Assembly: GCA_036927565.1 (NCBI GenBank) | Contig: JAYESD010000007.1 | Coordinates: forward strand, 6,283,644 to 6,347,643 | Source of the DNA: Tuctoria greenei | Taxonomy: Eukaryota; Streptophyta; Magnoliopsida; Poales; Poaceae | Direction: 5' to 3' | Length of the DNA stretch: 64,000 nucleotides | Part shown: piece after piece, positions 12,101 through 22,060 of the stretch | Position numbering within the stretch: position 1 is the stretch's first letter | How the letters are laid out: every line of letters starts with the position of its first letter | Made by a program: the position numbers and the translations under genes | Notes under the pieces: model-generated | The model's database searches: none | The model's input: the letters and a program-made list of their open reading frames with translations, nothing else | What the model was told of the DNA's origin: nothing

Positions 12101-12444
12101 TATCCATGCCGGAATCCTTTGAAGACTATTTCTTGGCTAGATTCACTACTCACAACAACATCATTTTTGCTAAATGTGCACATTAGTCCAAGATCACATA
12201 GTTGTGTAATAGAAAGTAAATTGAAACTAAGTGACTTAACATACAAGACATTAGAAATAGACAAGTCATTTGAAATAGCAATTTTACCTAACCCAATTAC
12301 CTTTCCCTTAGAGTTATCACCAAAGGTGACTTGTTCATGATTGTTGGGGTTTTCTATGGTGGTGAACATACCATCATTGCCGGTCATATGTTGAGTGCAC
12401 CCGCTATCGAGTATCCAATGCTTTCCTCCAGCTTTGTAGTTCAC
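9190..12444 (-). CDS. Copia Pol polyprotein, element B (open)
   Basis: An uninterrupted 1084-codon frame, nearly collinear with D Pol. It encodes protease (DSG near residue 13), integrase with HHCC finger and D,D(35)E residues, reverse transcriptase (IYVDDIIFGS), and RNase H (YSDSDFAGC, STAEAEYIAA). The first codon is GTG and an in-frame TAG lies just before it, so translation must be joined to Gag by some means such as splicing, frameshift or reinitiation. A few substitutions look non-conservative (Ala-Phe-Arg for Ala-Phe-Leu in the first RT Asp motif), and gag is dead, so this copy is probably not functional despite the open frame. Confidence 0.92.
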   Translation of the reverse strand: MNYKAGGKHWILDSGCTQHMTGNDGMFTTIENPNNHEQVTFGDNSKGKVIGLGKIAISNDLSISNVLYVKSLSFNLLSITQLCDLGLMCTFSKNDVVVSSESSQEIVFKGFRHGYLYLVDFSNKNASLTTCLFTKTSLGWLWHRRIAHIGMSKLKKSFKLGMVTGVKDVTFEKNKLCSACQAGKQVASHHPMKTMVSTSKPLELLHMDLFGPSTYQSLGGNLYCLIIVDDYSHYAWTLFLGDKSETPEVFKTFANRAQREFQLPIIKVRSDNGTEFKNYNIGEWCDREGVKHEFSATYTPQQNGVVERKNKTLITLARAMLDDYGTSEKFWAEAINTACHAANRVYLHRLLQKTPYELLIGRKPNISYFRVFGCKCYIYRKKRLGKFERRCDVGIFLGYASNSKAYRVFNQTSGLVEESCDVEFDESNGSQEESFGHDEIDDEPLREAMKNMTIGDIKPEVEESHDQGGASSSNNNSMAPQVDEEEKDDPLPTQDSQAQQHQEEEEEVHDQVQPQEEQHASPSPSASQPLMRHGRISKAHPMDQIIGSPSRGVSTRSRHVASFCEHYSFVSCVEPTHIEEALQDPNWVMAMQEELNNSTRNEVWVLEERPKDKNVIGTKWVYCNKQDENGVVVRNKERLVAKGFSQVEGLDFGETFAPVARLEAIRILLAFASHHSIRLYQMDVKSAFRNGYINELVYVEQPPGFEDLRNPNHVYSLHKALYGLKQAPRAWYERLRDFLIMQGFNIGRVDTTLFTKDINGDLFIYQIYVDDIIFGSTNEAFSHDFGKMMSREFEMSMIGELNFFLGFQIKQLQEGTFVYQEKYTKDLLKKFEMGDCSSRSTPMATNCHLDADKDGKPIDQSNYRSMIGSLLYLTAYRPDIMFSVCLCARFQAAPKESHRKAVFRILRYLKHTPSVGLWYPKGAKLQLVGYSDSDFAGCRVDRKSTSGGCHLLGRSLVSWSSKKQNSIALSTAEAEYIAAGACCAQILYMKQTLLDFGIKLGCVPLLCDNESAVKITKNPVQHSRTKHIDIRHHFLRDHEAKGDISLRGVRSEEQLADIFTKPLDEKTFSRLRSELNVLDATNVM

Positions 12445-12458
12445 CTACACACATGAAT

Positions 12459-14530
12459 TCAATTTTTGACTTTAGGCACCCAAGCCAACTTAGGTCCTTG
12501 TATGTGTGATACAAGTGTTTTTGGGACCCAAAGTTGCTTGGGGAGCTCCCTTCATGCCCTTCATGTCTTTGCCAATGAATTTTGTCTTCACCTTGCCATG
12601 TACTTTACTCAAGAGATAATAATGATCATTGAAAGTAGATTTATAGTTAGTAGGCAATTTAGGAGAAGGTCGGTTAGGAAGAGGACACTCCCTTGTGTGG
12701 TGACCGGTGACCTCACAATGTTGGCAATAAGAACCAACTTCCTTGATGAAGCTTGTTCTTAGCTCCGGTGAGGGCACCTTTCCTTTGTTAGGCATCGGGA
12801 AGGATCCAAGTCCTCTCTTGTTGAAGACCTTTGCTTGTTGGAAGATAATTTCCTTGTGCTTGACTTCTCCTTTTGAAAGTCTAGCCACACTAGTGCGGAG
12901 ACTCTCAATTTCTTCCAACAAGTCCTTCTCCCTAGCATTAGCTTTCAAAGGCAAAGACTTGTGCAAAGCATTAGTGGCATGAGAAGTAATGGATATCTTA
13001 TCATTAAGAGTTTGCTTTTTCATATTTTTTAATTCTTGGTCAAGCATGTCATGAGCAAGGTTAAGTGTTTGATGTTCTTGTATTAACTTGTTGTGCTCTA
13101 CCAAGAGTGTTTGGTGTGCTAAGTCAAGTTCATGATTATCTATCTTAATTTTAGCCTTTTCTTCCTCAATTTGCTTGACATGGGATTTGAACGTGTCATG
13201 CTCTTTGAGTATGCTTTCATACTTGTCAAGCAAATCAAGGTTAGTACTCTCAAGTTTAGCATGAGTTTCTTCAAGCACTTTAACCTTACTCTTTTCCCTC
13301 TTAATGATAGCATGATATTCATTTATCAAAGAAGTTAAATCATCGGGGGAAAGCTCATCATCGCTAGAGTCACCACATACCTTGGTGTTACCTTTCGCCA
13401 TGAGGCACATGGGCGGTGGATGAAGAGGTGCATCATCATTGTTGGCGATGGCGAGGCCGGCCAAGCTTTCTTCTTCCTCTTCACTCTCTTCATCACTTGT
13501 TTCTTCATCGGTGACCCATTCATTTGCCTCACACATGAACACCTTTTGTGGGCCATTTCTCTTCTTTGGGAAGAGCCTTGCCTTCTTTCCCTTGTCATGT
13601 TTCTTCTTCCCAAAGGATTTTGGCTTTGGTTTGGCTTCTTCTTCTTCATCATCGCTTCCTTCAAGCTTGCGATGCTTGCCTTTGTAGTTCTCTCTTCTTT
13701 TGTCCGGTTTTGGACAATCATAGGAGATGTGGCCTTGATCACCACAATTGTAGCAAGTCTTGCGATCATCTCTCCTTGGTAGAAATGCTTTCTTCTTGGG
13801 ATCAAAGGTGTACCCCTTCTTGGTAATCTTGGAGTTCAAGCGTGAGAACTTTCTCATCATTAATGCAAGCTCATCATCATCATCTTCACTTGATGCTTGT
13901 TCTTCTTCACTTGAGCTAGGCTCAACCACCTTCTTCTTCTTGAGGCTTGATTTCTTGGTGGTGGCCTTTAGAGCAATTGTCTTTGATGATGATTGCTACA
14001 TCATCCCAAGTACACTCATCTCATGAGCGTGTATTTCTCCAATGAGCTCCAAAACTTCAATGTGGTCAAGTGACTCTTTTTGGAGCATGGAGTTGATGAT
14101 GTTGTACTTTGGCTTGAGAAGGAGCATGAGGATCTTGCGGTTGATGAGTCCCTTGCCAAGAGAAGCAATGTCAAGAGCATTTATTTCTTCAATAAGCACA
14201 TTTAAGCGAGAGAACATCTCATTGATATTTTAGTTCTTTGACACGAGAAGAGCCCTCATGAATCTCAATTAAGCAAGCCCAAATTTCACAAGCTTTTTCC
14301 TTGCTAGCAATCCTAGAAAACACATCTTGACTAATACATTCATAGATTGCATTCCTAGCTTTAGCATCCCATTTAAGTTGATCACCAACATAATTATGTT
14401 CTCCAAACCACGCGTGGGTCACTTCCCATACTTCGGGGGCAATAGCCTCAAGGTAAGCGCGCATGCATGCTTTCCAATAGGCAAAGTTCTTGCCCTCGAA
14501 GATAGAAATCGAACCCCCAACCTTGGCCAT
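12459..14530 (-). pseudogene. gag of element B, broken
   Basis: Starts MAKVGGSISIFEGK at 14530. A deletion of about 53 bp near 14229, relative to A and D, joins two TCA triplets and shifts the frame. An in-frame TAG follows near 13994 (after SVLGMM), and a 1-base loss near 12550 shifts the last codons. Both CX2CX4HX4C zinc knuckles and the intervening Lys/Glu-rich region can still be read (13929-12490). The normal TGA would be at 12459-12461. Confidence 0.88.
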
Positions 14531-14576
14531 TTTAGCTCTCTAGCGGTGAAGCTAGAATGATCCTATGAGCAACCTT

Positions 14577-14588
14577 GCTCTGATACCA
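14577..14588 (-). other. Primer binding site, initiator Met tRNA (element B)
   Basis: GCTCTGATACCA on the + strand (TGGTATCAGAGC on the - strand), two bases from the 5' LTR end. Confidence 0.92.
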
Positions 14589-14590
14589 AT

Positions 14591-15993
14591 TGTAAGGACC
14601 GAATGCCCAAGAGGGGGGGGGGGTGAATTGGGCTTTCTTTGAAAAATTCTAAGCAATTGAAACTTAATTTCTAAAGCCCAATTCCCTACGCGACTAACTA
14701 TGCATTCTAATAGATAGAAACTTTGCAGAATATAAATGCATAAAAGAAAGGGAAGGAGAAGGATGCAAACTCCCGAGGAGACAAGGATTTATCCCGTGGT
14801 TCGGCAAGATCGTGAAGATCTTCCTACATCCACGTTGTGGCACCCACCAAAGGGTTTTGCCACACCCACGTCACCGAGACGAGGGGTCTTCACTATTCTT
14901 CTCCGTTCGCCTCCTTGGCAAGGTGGAGCTCAAGCCTTGTACAACTTCGACCTTCCGGGCTTCCACACACGCCTTGGCAATCTCCGGAAGTCTCTTTGCG
15001 ATTACAACACCAAGGGCACTCCCTTGAGGCTCTCACACTATCCTAGAGAGTCCACTCACACAGAATGGTGGCACACAAGCTCTCTCTCTAGCTAGTTCTA
15101 GCCTAAACCTTGGTGTAGAAATGATCAAAATAGTGTGGAAGTGATTGCTCTTGGCCTTGAACACTTGTGGATGTGTGGATAGCTTCAGGTGATCAAGACT
15201 TAACGAAATGACAGGGTTAGGGGGTATTTATAGCCAGCCTCCCCGAAATAGCCGTTGGAAAAGTAGGCTGACAGAACTTTACTGTGAACAGAGGATGATC
15301 CGATGTCCCCCCTTTAGTTATCATCGGTCTAATTACTTTGGCTGACGTCATAGTGTCAGATATGACCGTTGTTAGACCGATGTTGCCCCTGTCTTCTCAT
15401 CGGATGATCTGCTGGCTCTTCCTCCAGAATTTGCTTAATCTTGATGCTTACTGGAGTGATCGTCCGATGTGTGTAAGTCTGCACATCGGATGATCCGGTG
15501 CCTCACTTGGTCCAATGGTATTGCAAACTGTACTGATGGAACGATGTCACTGAGCCATTCACATCGGATGATCCGGTGAGTACATTAGTCTGAGGTCTTC
15601 TTCTTCAGTTGAACCAACTCGACCGATGTGTAATTTCTGAAATCATCGGTTGATCCGTGAGTTGATTTGTTTGCTTTGAGTTGTTTTGAGTGAATCTTTT
15701 GTGTCTTGCTCATATGACGTCTTAGACATTTGTGCCACAAGGCTCTCTGGTGATCTTCAAGCATTGTATGTTGTCAACTTATGGTTGAGTGACTTAGACA
15801 TAAGAGCTTTCACTTCGTGTCTTTATCTCATTGATTTGATCTCAAAAGTTGATTGTATATGGGTCTCCAATGACATATTCATTTCATTTTATGAGTGATT
15901 ATGGGGACCTTGCATTCACAAATTCATTAGTAAAGTTTAATGGTTGTCATTAATCACCGAAACCGTACTTCATGGGGGGCCTAGATGCTTTCA
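14591..15993 (-). repeat. 5' LTR of element B
   Basis: 1403 bp, TGTAAG...CTTTCA in + orientation, followed by AAGAA. TATA equivalent at 15225-15232. U3 module array at about 15290-15660. The long G run near 14622 differs in length from the other LTR. Confidence 0.95.
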
Positions 15994-15998
15994 AAGAA
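15994..15998. repeat. Target site duplication of element B, right copy (AAGAA)
   Basis: Matches 3834-3838. Pol of element A resumes here at AAGAACAAGCTTTGTAGC. Confidence 0.95.
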
Positions 15999-18731
15999 CA
16001 AGCTTTGTAGCGCTTGTCAAGCCGGGAAGCAAGTTGCTTCACACCATCCAATGAAGACAATGGTGTCAACCTCCAAGCCACTTGAAATACTCCACATGGA
16101 CCTCTTCGGACCGTCCACATATCAAAGCCTTGGCGGTAACCTCTATTGTCTCGTTATTGTTGATGACTATTCTTGCTATGCTTGGACTCTATTTTTAGGA
16201 GACAAGAGTGAAACTCCGGAAGTGTTCAAGACCTTCGCCAACCGTGCTCAAAGGGAATTTCAACTTCCCATCATCAAGGTCCGGAGTGACAATGGCACCG
16301 AATTCAAGAACTACAACATTGGGGAGTTGTGTGACCGCGAAGGCGTGAAACATGAGTTTTCGGCCACATACACTCCTCAACAAAACGGTGTCGTTGAAAG
16401 GAAGAAAAAGACACTCATCACTCTTGCAAGAGCAATGCTTTATGACTACGGCACATCGGAGAAGTTTGGGCCGAAGCGATCAATACGGCGTGCCATGCCG
16501 CAAATAGGGTCTACCTACATCGCCTACTTCAAAAGACCCCGTACGAGCTTCTCATTGGGAGAAAGCCCAACATCTCCTACTTTCGAGTCTTTGGATGCAA
16601 GTGCTACATCTACCGCAAGAAAAGGCTCGGTAAGTTTGAAAGAAGATGTGATGTTGGTATATTTCTTGGTTATGCATCAAACTCAAAAGCATATCGAGTA
16701 TTCAACCAAACCTCCGGTTTAGTTGAGGAAAGTTGTGATGTTGAGTTTGATGAATCTAATGGCTCCCAAGAGGAGAGTTTTGGTCATGATGAAATAGATG
16801 ATGAGCCTCTACGAGAAGCCATGAAGAACATGACCATTGGAGACACCAAGCCCGAAGTTGAGGAGAGCCATGATCAAGGGGGAGCTTCAAGTTCCAACAA
16901 CAACACCTCCATGGCACCTCAAGTTGACGAAGAAGAGAAGGATGATCCATTGCCGACTCAAGACTCACAAGCACAACAACATCAAGAGGAAGAAGAAGTA
17001 CATGATCAGGTCCAACCACAAGAGGAGCAACACGCATCACCTTCTCCAAGTGCTTCACAACCACTTATGAGGCATGGACGCATCTCCAAGGCGCATCCAA
17101 TGGACCAAATCATTGGAAGTCCGTCAAGGGGTGTAAGTACACGTTCTCGCCACTTTGCTTCGTTTTGTGATCACTACTCATTTGTTTCATGTGTAGAACC
17201 CACTCACATTGAGGAAGCGCTCCAAGACCCAAATTGGGTGATGGCCATGCAAGAAGAACTCAACAACTTCATCCGCAATGAAGTTTGGGTGTTGGAGGAG
17301 CGACCCAAGGACAAGAACGTCATCGGAACAAAGTGGGTGTACCACAACAAACAAGACGAGAATGTTGTTGTGGTCCGCAACAAGGCAAGACTTGTGGCCA
17401 AAGGGTTCTCGCAAGTTGAAGGACTAGATTTTGGGGAGACATTTGCCCCGGTCGCCCGACTAGAAGCCATCCGTATACTTCTTGCCTTTACATCACATCA
17501 TAGCACTAGGATTTATCAAATGGATGTGAAAAGTGCCTTTCTCAATGGTTACATTAACGTGCTTGTTTATGTTGAACAACCTCCCGGGTTTGAAGATCCG
17601 AGGAATCCTAATCATGTGTATAGGTTGCACAAGGCGCTCTACGGGCTCAAGCAAGCACCTAGGGCGTGGTACGAACGACTATGGGACTTCCTCATCATGC
17701 AAGGATTCAAGATCGGGAGGGTGGACACCACACTCTTCACCAAGGACATCAACGGAGATTTGTTCATTTGTCAAATTTATGTTGGTGATATTATTTTTGG
17801 TTCAACTAACGAAGCTCTTAGCCATGAGTTTGGCAAAATGATGTCTAGGGAATTCGAGATGTCAATGATTGGAGAGCTCAACTTCTTCCTTGGATTTCAA
17901 ATCAAGCAACTTCAAGAGGGGACCTTCATCTATCAAGAGAAGTACACCAAGGACCTCTTGAAGAAATTTGAGATGGGAGATTGTAGCTCAAGAAGCACTC
18001 CAATGGCAACCAATTGTCATCTCGACGTGGATAAGGACGGTAAACCTATTGATCAATCTAACTACTGTTCTATGATTGGTTCATTGCTTTACCTTACCGC
18101 ATCTAGGCCCGATATCATGTTTAGTGTATGCTTGTGTGCTCGCTTTCAAGCGGCACCTAAAGAATCGCATAGGAAGGCGGTCTTTAGGATACTTAGGTAT
18201 CTTAAGCATACCCCTAGTGTGGGCTTGTGGTACCCTAAAGGTGCAAAATTCCATCTTGTGGGATACTCGGATTCGGACTTTACCGGATGCCGCGTGGATC
18301 GCAAGAGTACCTCCGGTGGGTGCCACTTGCTTGGGCGTTCCCTAGTATCTTGGTCAAGCAAGAAGCAAAATTTCGTCGCCTTGTCCACGGCGGAAGCGGA
18401 ATATATTGCGGCCGGTGCATGTTGTGCTCAAATTATTTATATGAAACAAACCCTTTTGGACTTTGGTATTAAACTTGGTTGTGTGCCTCTCCTTTGTGAT
18501 AATGAAAGTGCGGTTAAGATAGCTAAAAACCCCGTTCAACACTCCCGCACTAAGCATATTGATATTCGCCATCATTTCCTAAGGGACCATGAAGCTAAGG
18601 GAGACATCTCCTTGAGAGGTGTTAGGTCCGAAGAATAATTGGCGGATATCTTCACTAAACCATTTGATGAGAAAACTTTTTCTAGGCTAAGAAGTGAATT
18701 AAATGTGCTAGATGCAACGAACGTCATGTAA
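15999..18731 (+). pseudogene. pol of element A, second part (integrase, RT, RNase H)
   Basis: Continues the frame of 3318-3838 from NKLCSACQAGKQ. Integrase D,D,E residues sit in LHMDLFGP, RSDNGTEF and GVVERKKKTL. One T missing near 16465 (GAAGTTTGGGCC against GAAGTTTTGGGC in D) shifts the frame. From there the third frame stays open through RT (motif IYVGDIIFGS, so the first catalytic Asp of YVDD is Gly) and RNase H, to a TAA at 18636-18638 that replaces a Gln codon. The family stop is at 18729-18731. The lost Asp in the RT active site alone should kill the enzyme. Confidence 0.92.
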
Positions 18732-19317
18732 GAATGCACTTCATATAGGTCTTGCCTAACTCTCAAAGGATAGGGGTGAGCAAGGGTTAGCTTGGGATGG
18801 AGGTTCCTTTGGGTTTCCCAAGGTTTGGAGAGTGGTTCTCCCTGAAGAAGCCTTTGAAAGGTTCAAACTTGGCAAGATAGATTCATTTTATGCCTTGCAT
18901 GATGCCTGCCATATAGACTTACAATTTCTTGCATTATGAAATGTTTGGCATTGCATACGGTAGATTGTCACAAAGGGGAACCCACCTCATGAGAAAGAGA
19001 CTTGTTTGAAATGCAATATCTCAACTCATATAAGGTGGAAAGAACAAAATGTTAGGTGCGTTAATGCCTAGAGGAACATGCTCTAAAGAGATAGAAAAAG
19101 TCTTCATACTCTACCTCACAAAGCATGGGCCTTACATTTTATTTGGACTTTTTCCTCCTATTTTTCTCGTTGATCCATTTGCTTTAAGGCCTAGCCAAGT
19201 AATTGGCATATTAGTATCTTTGAGGGGTAAGGGGTTGCCCAAAAAGTCCTAAGACATGTGTTTCTCATGGCTTGTTTGTTTGGTCAAAGGACATATATGG
19301 GATGTTAGTGTTCTTTA
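18732..19317 (+). other. Spacer after pol, element A
   Basis: Non-coding and AT-rich, collinear with 9189-8604 of B. No other signal seen. Confidence 0.6.
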
Positions 19318-19745
19318 GTCATCGGATTATCCGATGCCTAGGTCAACCCATCATCGGATCAATTGGTGTTCAATCTCCAAGGGCCAGTTCAGTAAGAATC
19401 TCAAATGATCCGACGAGTTCATCCTGAAAAACATCGGTCCATCCGATGTGTACAATTCTGGAACTTTGGTCAATTCCACCGATGCTGCCTCCTCCCTCGT
19501 CGGACCATCCGGTGTCAACATTCCTTTTTTTAACACCCTTACTGTATCATTCGACTGATGATCCCATCCTTCAACGTCGGTCCATCTGGTGACAATAGTA
19601 CCTTTTTTAATATCCTTACTGTATCATTCGACCGATGATCCCATCCTTCAACGTCGGTCCATCCGGTGACAACAGTACCTTTTTGAATATCCTTACTGTG
19701 GCATTCGACCGATGGTTCTCATGTTCAACATCGGTCCATCCGGTG
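19318..19745 (+). repeat. Module array upstream of third-ORF promoter, element A
   Basis: Modules include CATCGGATTATCCGATG, ACATCGGTCCATCCGATG, CGTCGGACCATCCGGTG and ACATCGGTCCATCCGGTG, with half-modules ATTCGACCGATG between. A unit of about 65-70 bp (CCTTACTGT...TTCGACYGATGATCCCATC) is tandemly repeated three times at about 19540-19720. Confidence 0.8.
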
Positions 19746-19751
19746 TTAAAT

Positions 19752-19783
19752 TTACGGCTAGGGTTTGGGACCCACTATTTAAA
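19752..19783 (+). promoter_or_regulatory. Host-like core promoter of third ORF, element A
   Basis: Telo-box core TAGGGTTT, then TGGGACCCAC, then TATTTAAA at 19776-19783. The order and spacing match B and D. The gypsy element C is inserted 20 bp downstream of this TATA box. Confidence 0.55.
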
Positions 19784-19798
19784 CGCCGTTTCGCCTTC

Positions 19799-19803
19799 GT
19801 CGT
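19799..19803. repeat. Target site duplication of element C, left copy (GTCGT)
   Basis: GTCGT precedes TGTCGG and is repeated at 32816-32820 after the terminal CCGACA. Confidence 0.94.
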
Positions 19804-20648
19804 TGTCGGTACCCTAGAAACCGTACACCCCTTGAGGTTACAAAGATCTCAAAGGAAAGTCATATACTTGATTTTAAGACCCTCGGAGGCCCACATGTCA
19901 GACATAACCGGACCCGCTTCTCCAACATGGTTAATCCTAGGGTTGCCACGTGTACTACCAAACCGGAGCTACCGCCCACAAGGGGGAAGCTCCAGGCCAT
20001 GTACCGAAATGGCACCTCCGGACTTAACCCCAGACCGAGAGAAGCTCCGGACCTGACACGTGTCAGGTAGCTCCGGAGCTCCCTGTTTCCCACAGTATGC
20101 TCCAGAGCTGCCACGTGTCCAATCGTCGAATCTTCAATACTTAACCTCCGGAAGACCCCCGCAACGGCTCCGGATCTTCCAAGGGGAATCAAGGACTTCA
20201 AGAACCGATTAAGTGTCATTAATACCATATTAATGACACTTAAACGGGTGATCTTAACACCAGTAACGGTGTTGTCAAAGCCCGTTACAGGGTCATTAAG
20301 AGCAATTAAACGTGTATCAATACTAGTAACCGCCGGGGCCACATGTCGGGCCAGGCTAACTTGTAACGACCTGCCCTTGTACTATAAAAGGACAGGCCGA
20401 CGACACGTTCAGGGGCTAGAGACACACACGCGCCATTGACGCTCAACACAAGCTCATACAGCTAATACAACACCAACACACCCGTGGAGTAGGGTATTAC
20501 GCTCAGGCGGCCCGAACCACATAAACTCTTGTGTCTCCTGTGTCATTTCCTACTCACCTTCTTGAATCTCTGCGCGCCCATACCGAACATCAAACTCCCC
20601 TATAACTTTAGCAGTATAGGGAGATCTGCCGGTTCCAAACCACCGACA
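19804..20648 (+). repeat. 5' LTR of element C
   Basis: 845 bp, TGTCGG...CCGACA. Contains TATAAAAG at about 20383-20390 as likely TATA box, and several AGCTCCGGAGCT-type palindromes in U3 (for example GTAGCTCCGGAGCTCC near 20070). Confidence 0.95.
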
Positions 20649-20650
20649 GT

Positions 20651-20668
20651 TGGCGCGCCAGGTAGGGG
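20651..20668 (+). other. Primer binding site of element C
   Basis: TGGCGCGCCAGGTAGGGG begins two bases after the LTR. It would pair with a tRNA ending in CCTGGCGCGCCA, which I think is a tRNA-Arg, but that assignment is from memory and not checked. Confidence 0.8.
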
Positions 20669-20686
20669 GTGCCTGAGATTTTGAGA

Positions 20687-22060
20687 ATGGTGAACTCAGC
20701 TGTTGGATCATCTAACGGTCAACCTGCTGCTCAGGATGTTGGAGGTAATCCCTCCAATAGGCAACCACCAGCAGGAGCCTCAGCACCAGCAGGAGTCACA
20801 CTTCCACCACCATCGTCTCCTCCAGCAAATCGTATTGGGCAACGTGATGGTGCGCCGGCGTCAATTACTGCGTCGGCAAATCATGACAACCCGGAACACG
20901 CACTCCATGCAGCGCGTGCTCTTCTCCAACGCCCACCACCTCCGGATGTATCCCGGGATGCACTGGAGTAGTGGAGGGCCGATGTGGAGCATTTGGTTGC
21001 AGCAGCAGCCGAACGCCTCAGCAACCAGGGTCCTCCTTCAGGACGAGCCCCGTCGCAGCAGCGGACTTTGTCTGGAAGACTTGGTCTGCACATCTCCAAT
21101 AGCAGGAGACGTGCTGCATCGCAACAAGTGACGTCATTGCCCTCCGGGGCACGAGGCACTCACACGGTATCCAGGCTTTCGACTCATTACCTTCGGGCGG
21201 AGCTTGATCTCCGATACCGCCAGCAGGATGGCCGAGTCCATATTGAGCGTGCCCGTGAAAGACGGGAAGCTCAGGACCTTTCTACTCCAGAAGGAGTAGG
21301 AGGAGGCTGTTCAGCCCTGGCCATGCACCTGCGCATGGTTAGATGGCCACAGAAGTTCCGGCCTCACCTGCCAGAAAAATTCGACGGGACTGTCAATCCC
21401 ACCGAATTTCTTCAGATATACTCCACTGCAATCTTGGCAGCTGGAGGAAACGAGGTTGTGATGGCCAATTACTTTCCAGTGGCCTTAACTGGGACCGCCA
21501 GGTCCTAGTTTATGAGCCTTCCACCCGACTCTATCAACAGTTGGGGGGAGCTGTGCCGGCAGTTCACTGCCAACTTCGAAAGTTCATACACCCGACGAGG
21601 CACTGAACTAGACCTTTTTGCGGTTGTGCAAAAAGGGGGAGAATCCTTGCGATCATTCATCCAGAGTTTCTCTCAGGTACGAAACACTATCCCTTCTATC
21701 TCTAGCGCCTCTGTCATTGTGGCATTCAGATAGGGTGTACGAGACAAGAAGATGTTGGAGAAACTGGCGATCAAGGAGATCACCAGTGTCACGGAACTCT
21801 TCAGCTTGGCTGACAAATGTGCCAGAGCTGCGGAGGGCCGTGAGATGCACTCCAAACCAACCTTGGAGGATCACAAGAAATCCCCCAAAGAAGAAGCCGC
21901 TACCTCCGGGGGTGGCAAGAAGAAAAAGAAGACCAACAGCAAGAAAAAGGGTCGGCCGGCACAGCCAACGTTGCAGCTGCTGCAACTCCGGGTGGCTGGG
22001 GGCCACGCCCCGAGAAGCGACCTCGACCGTCTTCTAAAGACGGTGGCAAACCCAAAGTGT
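20687..22060 (+). pseudogene. gag of gypsy element C, degenerate
   Basis: Starts at ATG 20687 and stays in one frame through three TAG stops (20969-20971, 21506-21508, 21731-21733), two of which look like former Trp or Gln codons. The retrotransposon Gag domain is recognisable (PEKFDGTVNPTEFLQIY, then WGELCRQFTANFESSYTRRG). A Lys-rich segment follows (about 21900-21960). A frameshift between about 21990 and 22060 separates it from pol. Confidence 0.85.

Larger units (their letters stand above)
3839..15993 (-). mobile_element. Copia LTR retrotransposon, element B, nested in A pol
   Basis: A full-length 12155-bp element of the same family as A, inserted in opposite orientation. From right to left it has the 5' LTR (14591-15993), Met-tRNA primer site, gag (broken), pol (open), promoter-like spacer, third ORF (broken), polypurine tract, and 3' LTR (3839-5234). 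By eye its LTRs differ by about 30 substitutions and several small indels in 1.4 kb. It inserted after A, since it splits A pol with a clean AAGAA duplication. Confidence 0.97.

Noticed and set aside
12466..12762. Frames opposite gag and pol of elements B and D
   Set aside because: Shadows of conserved coding sequence; they are disrupted between copies while the sense frame is conserved.
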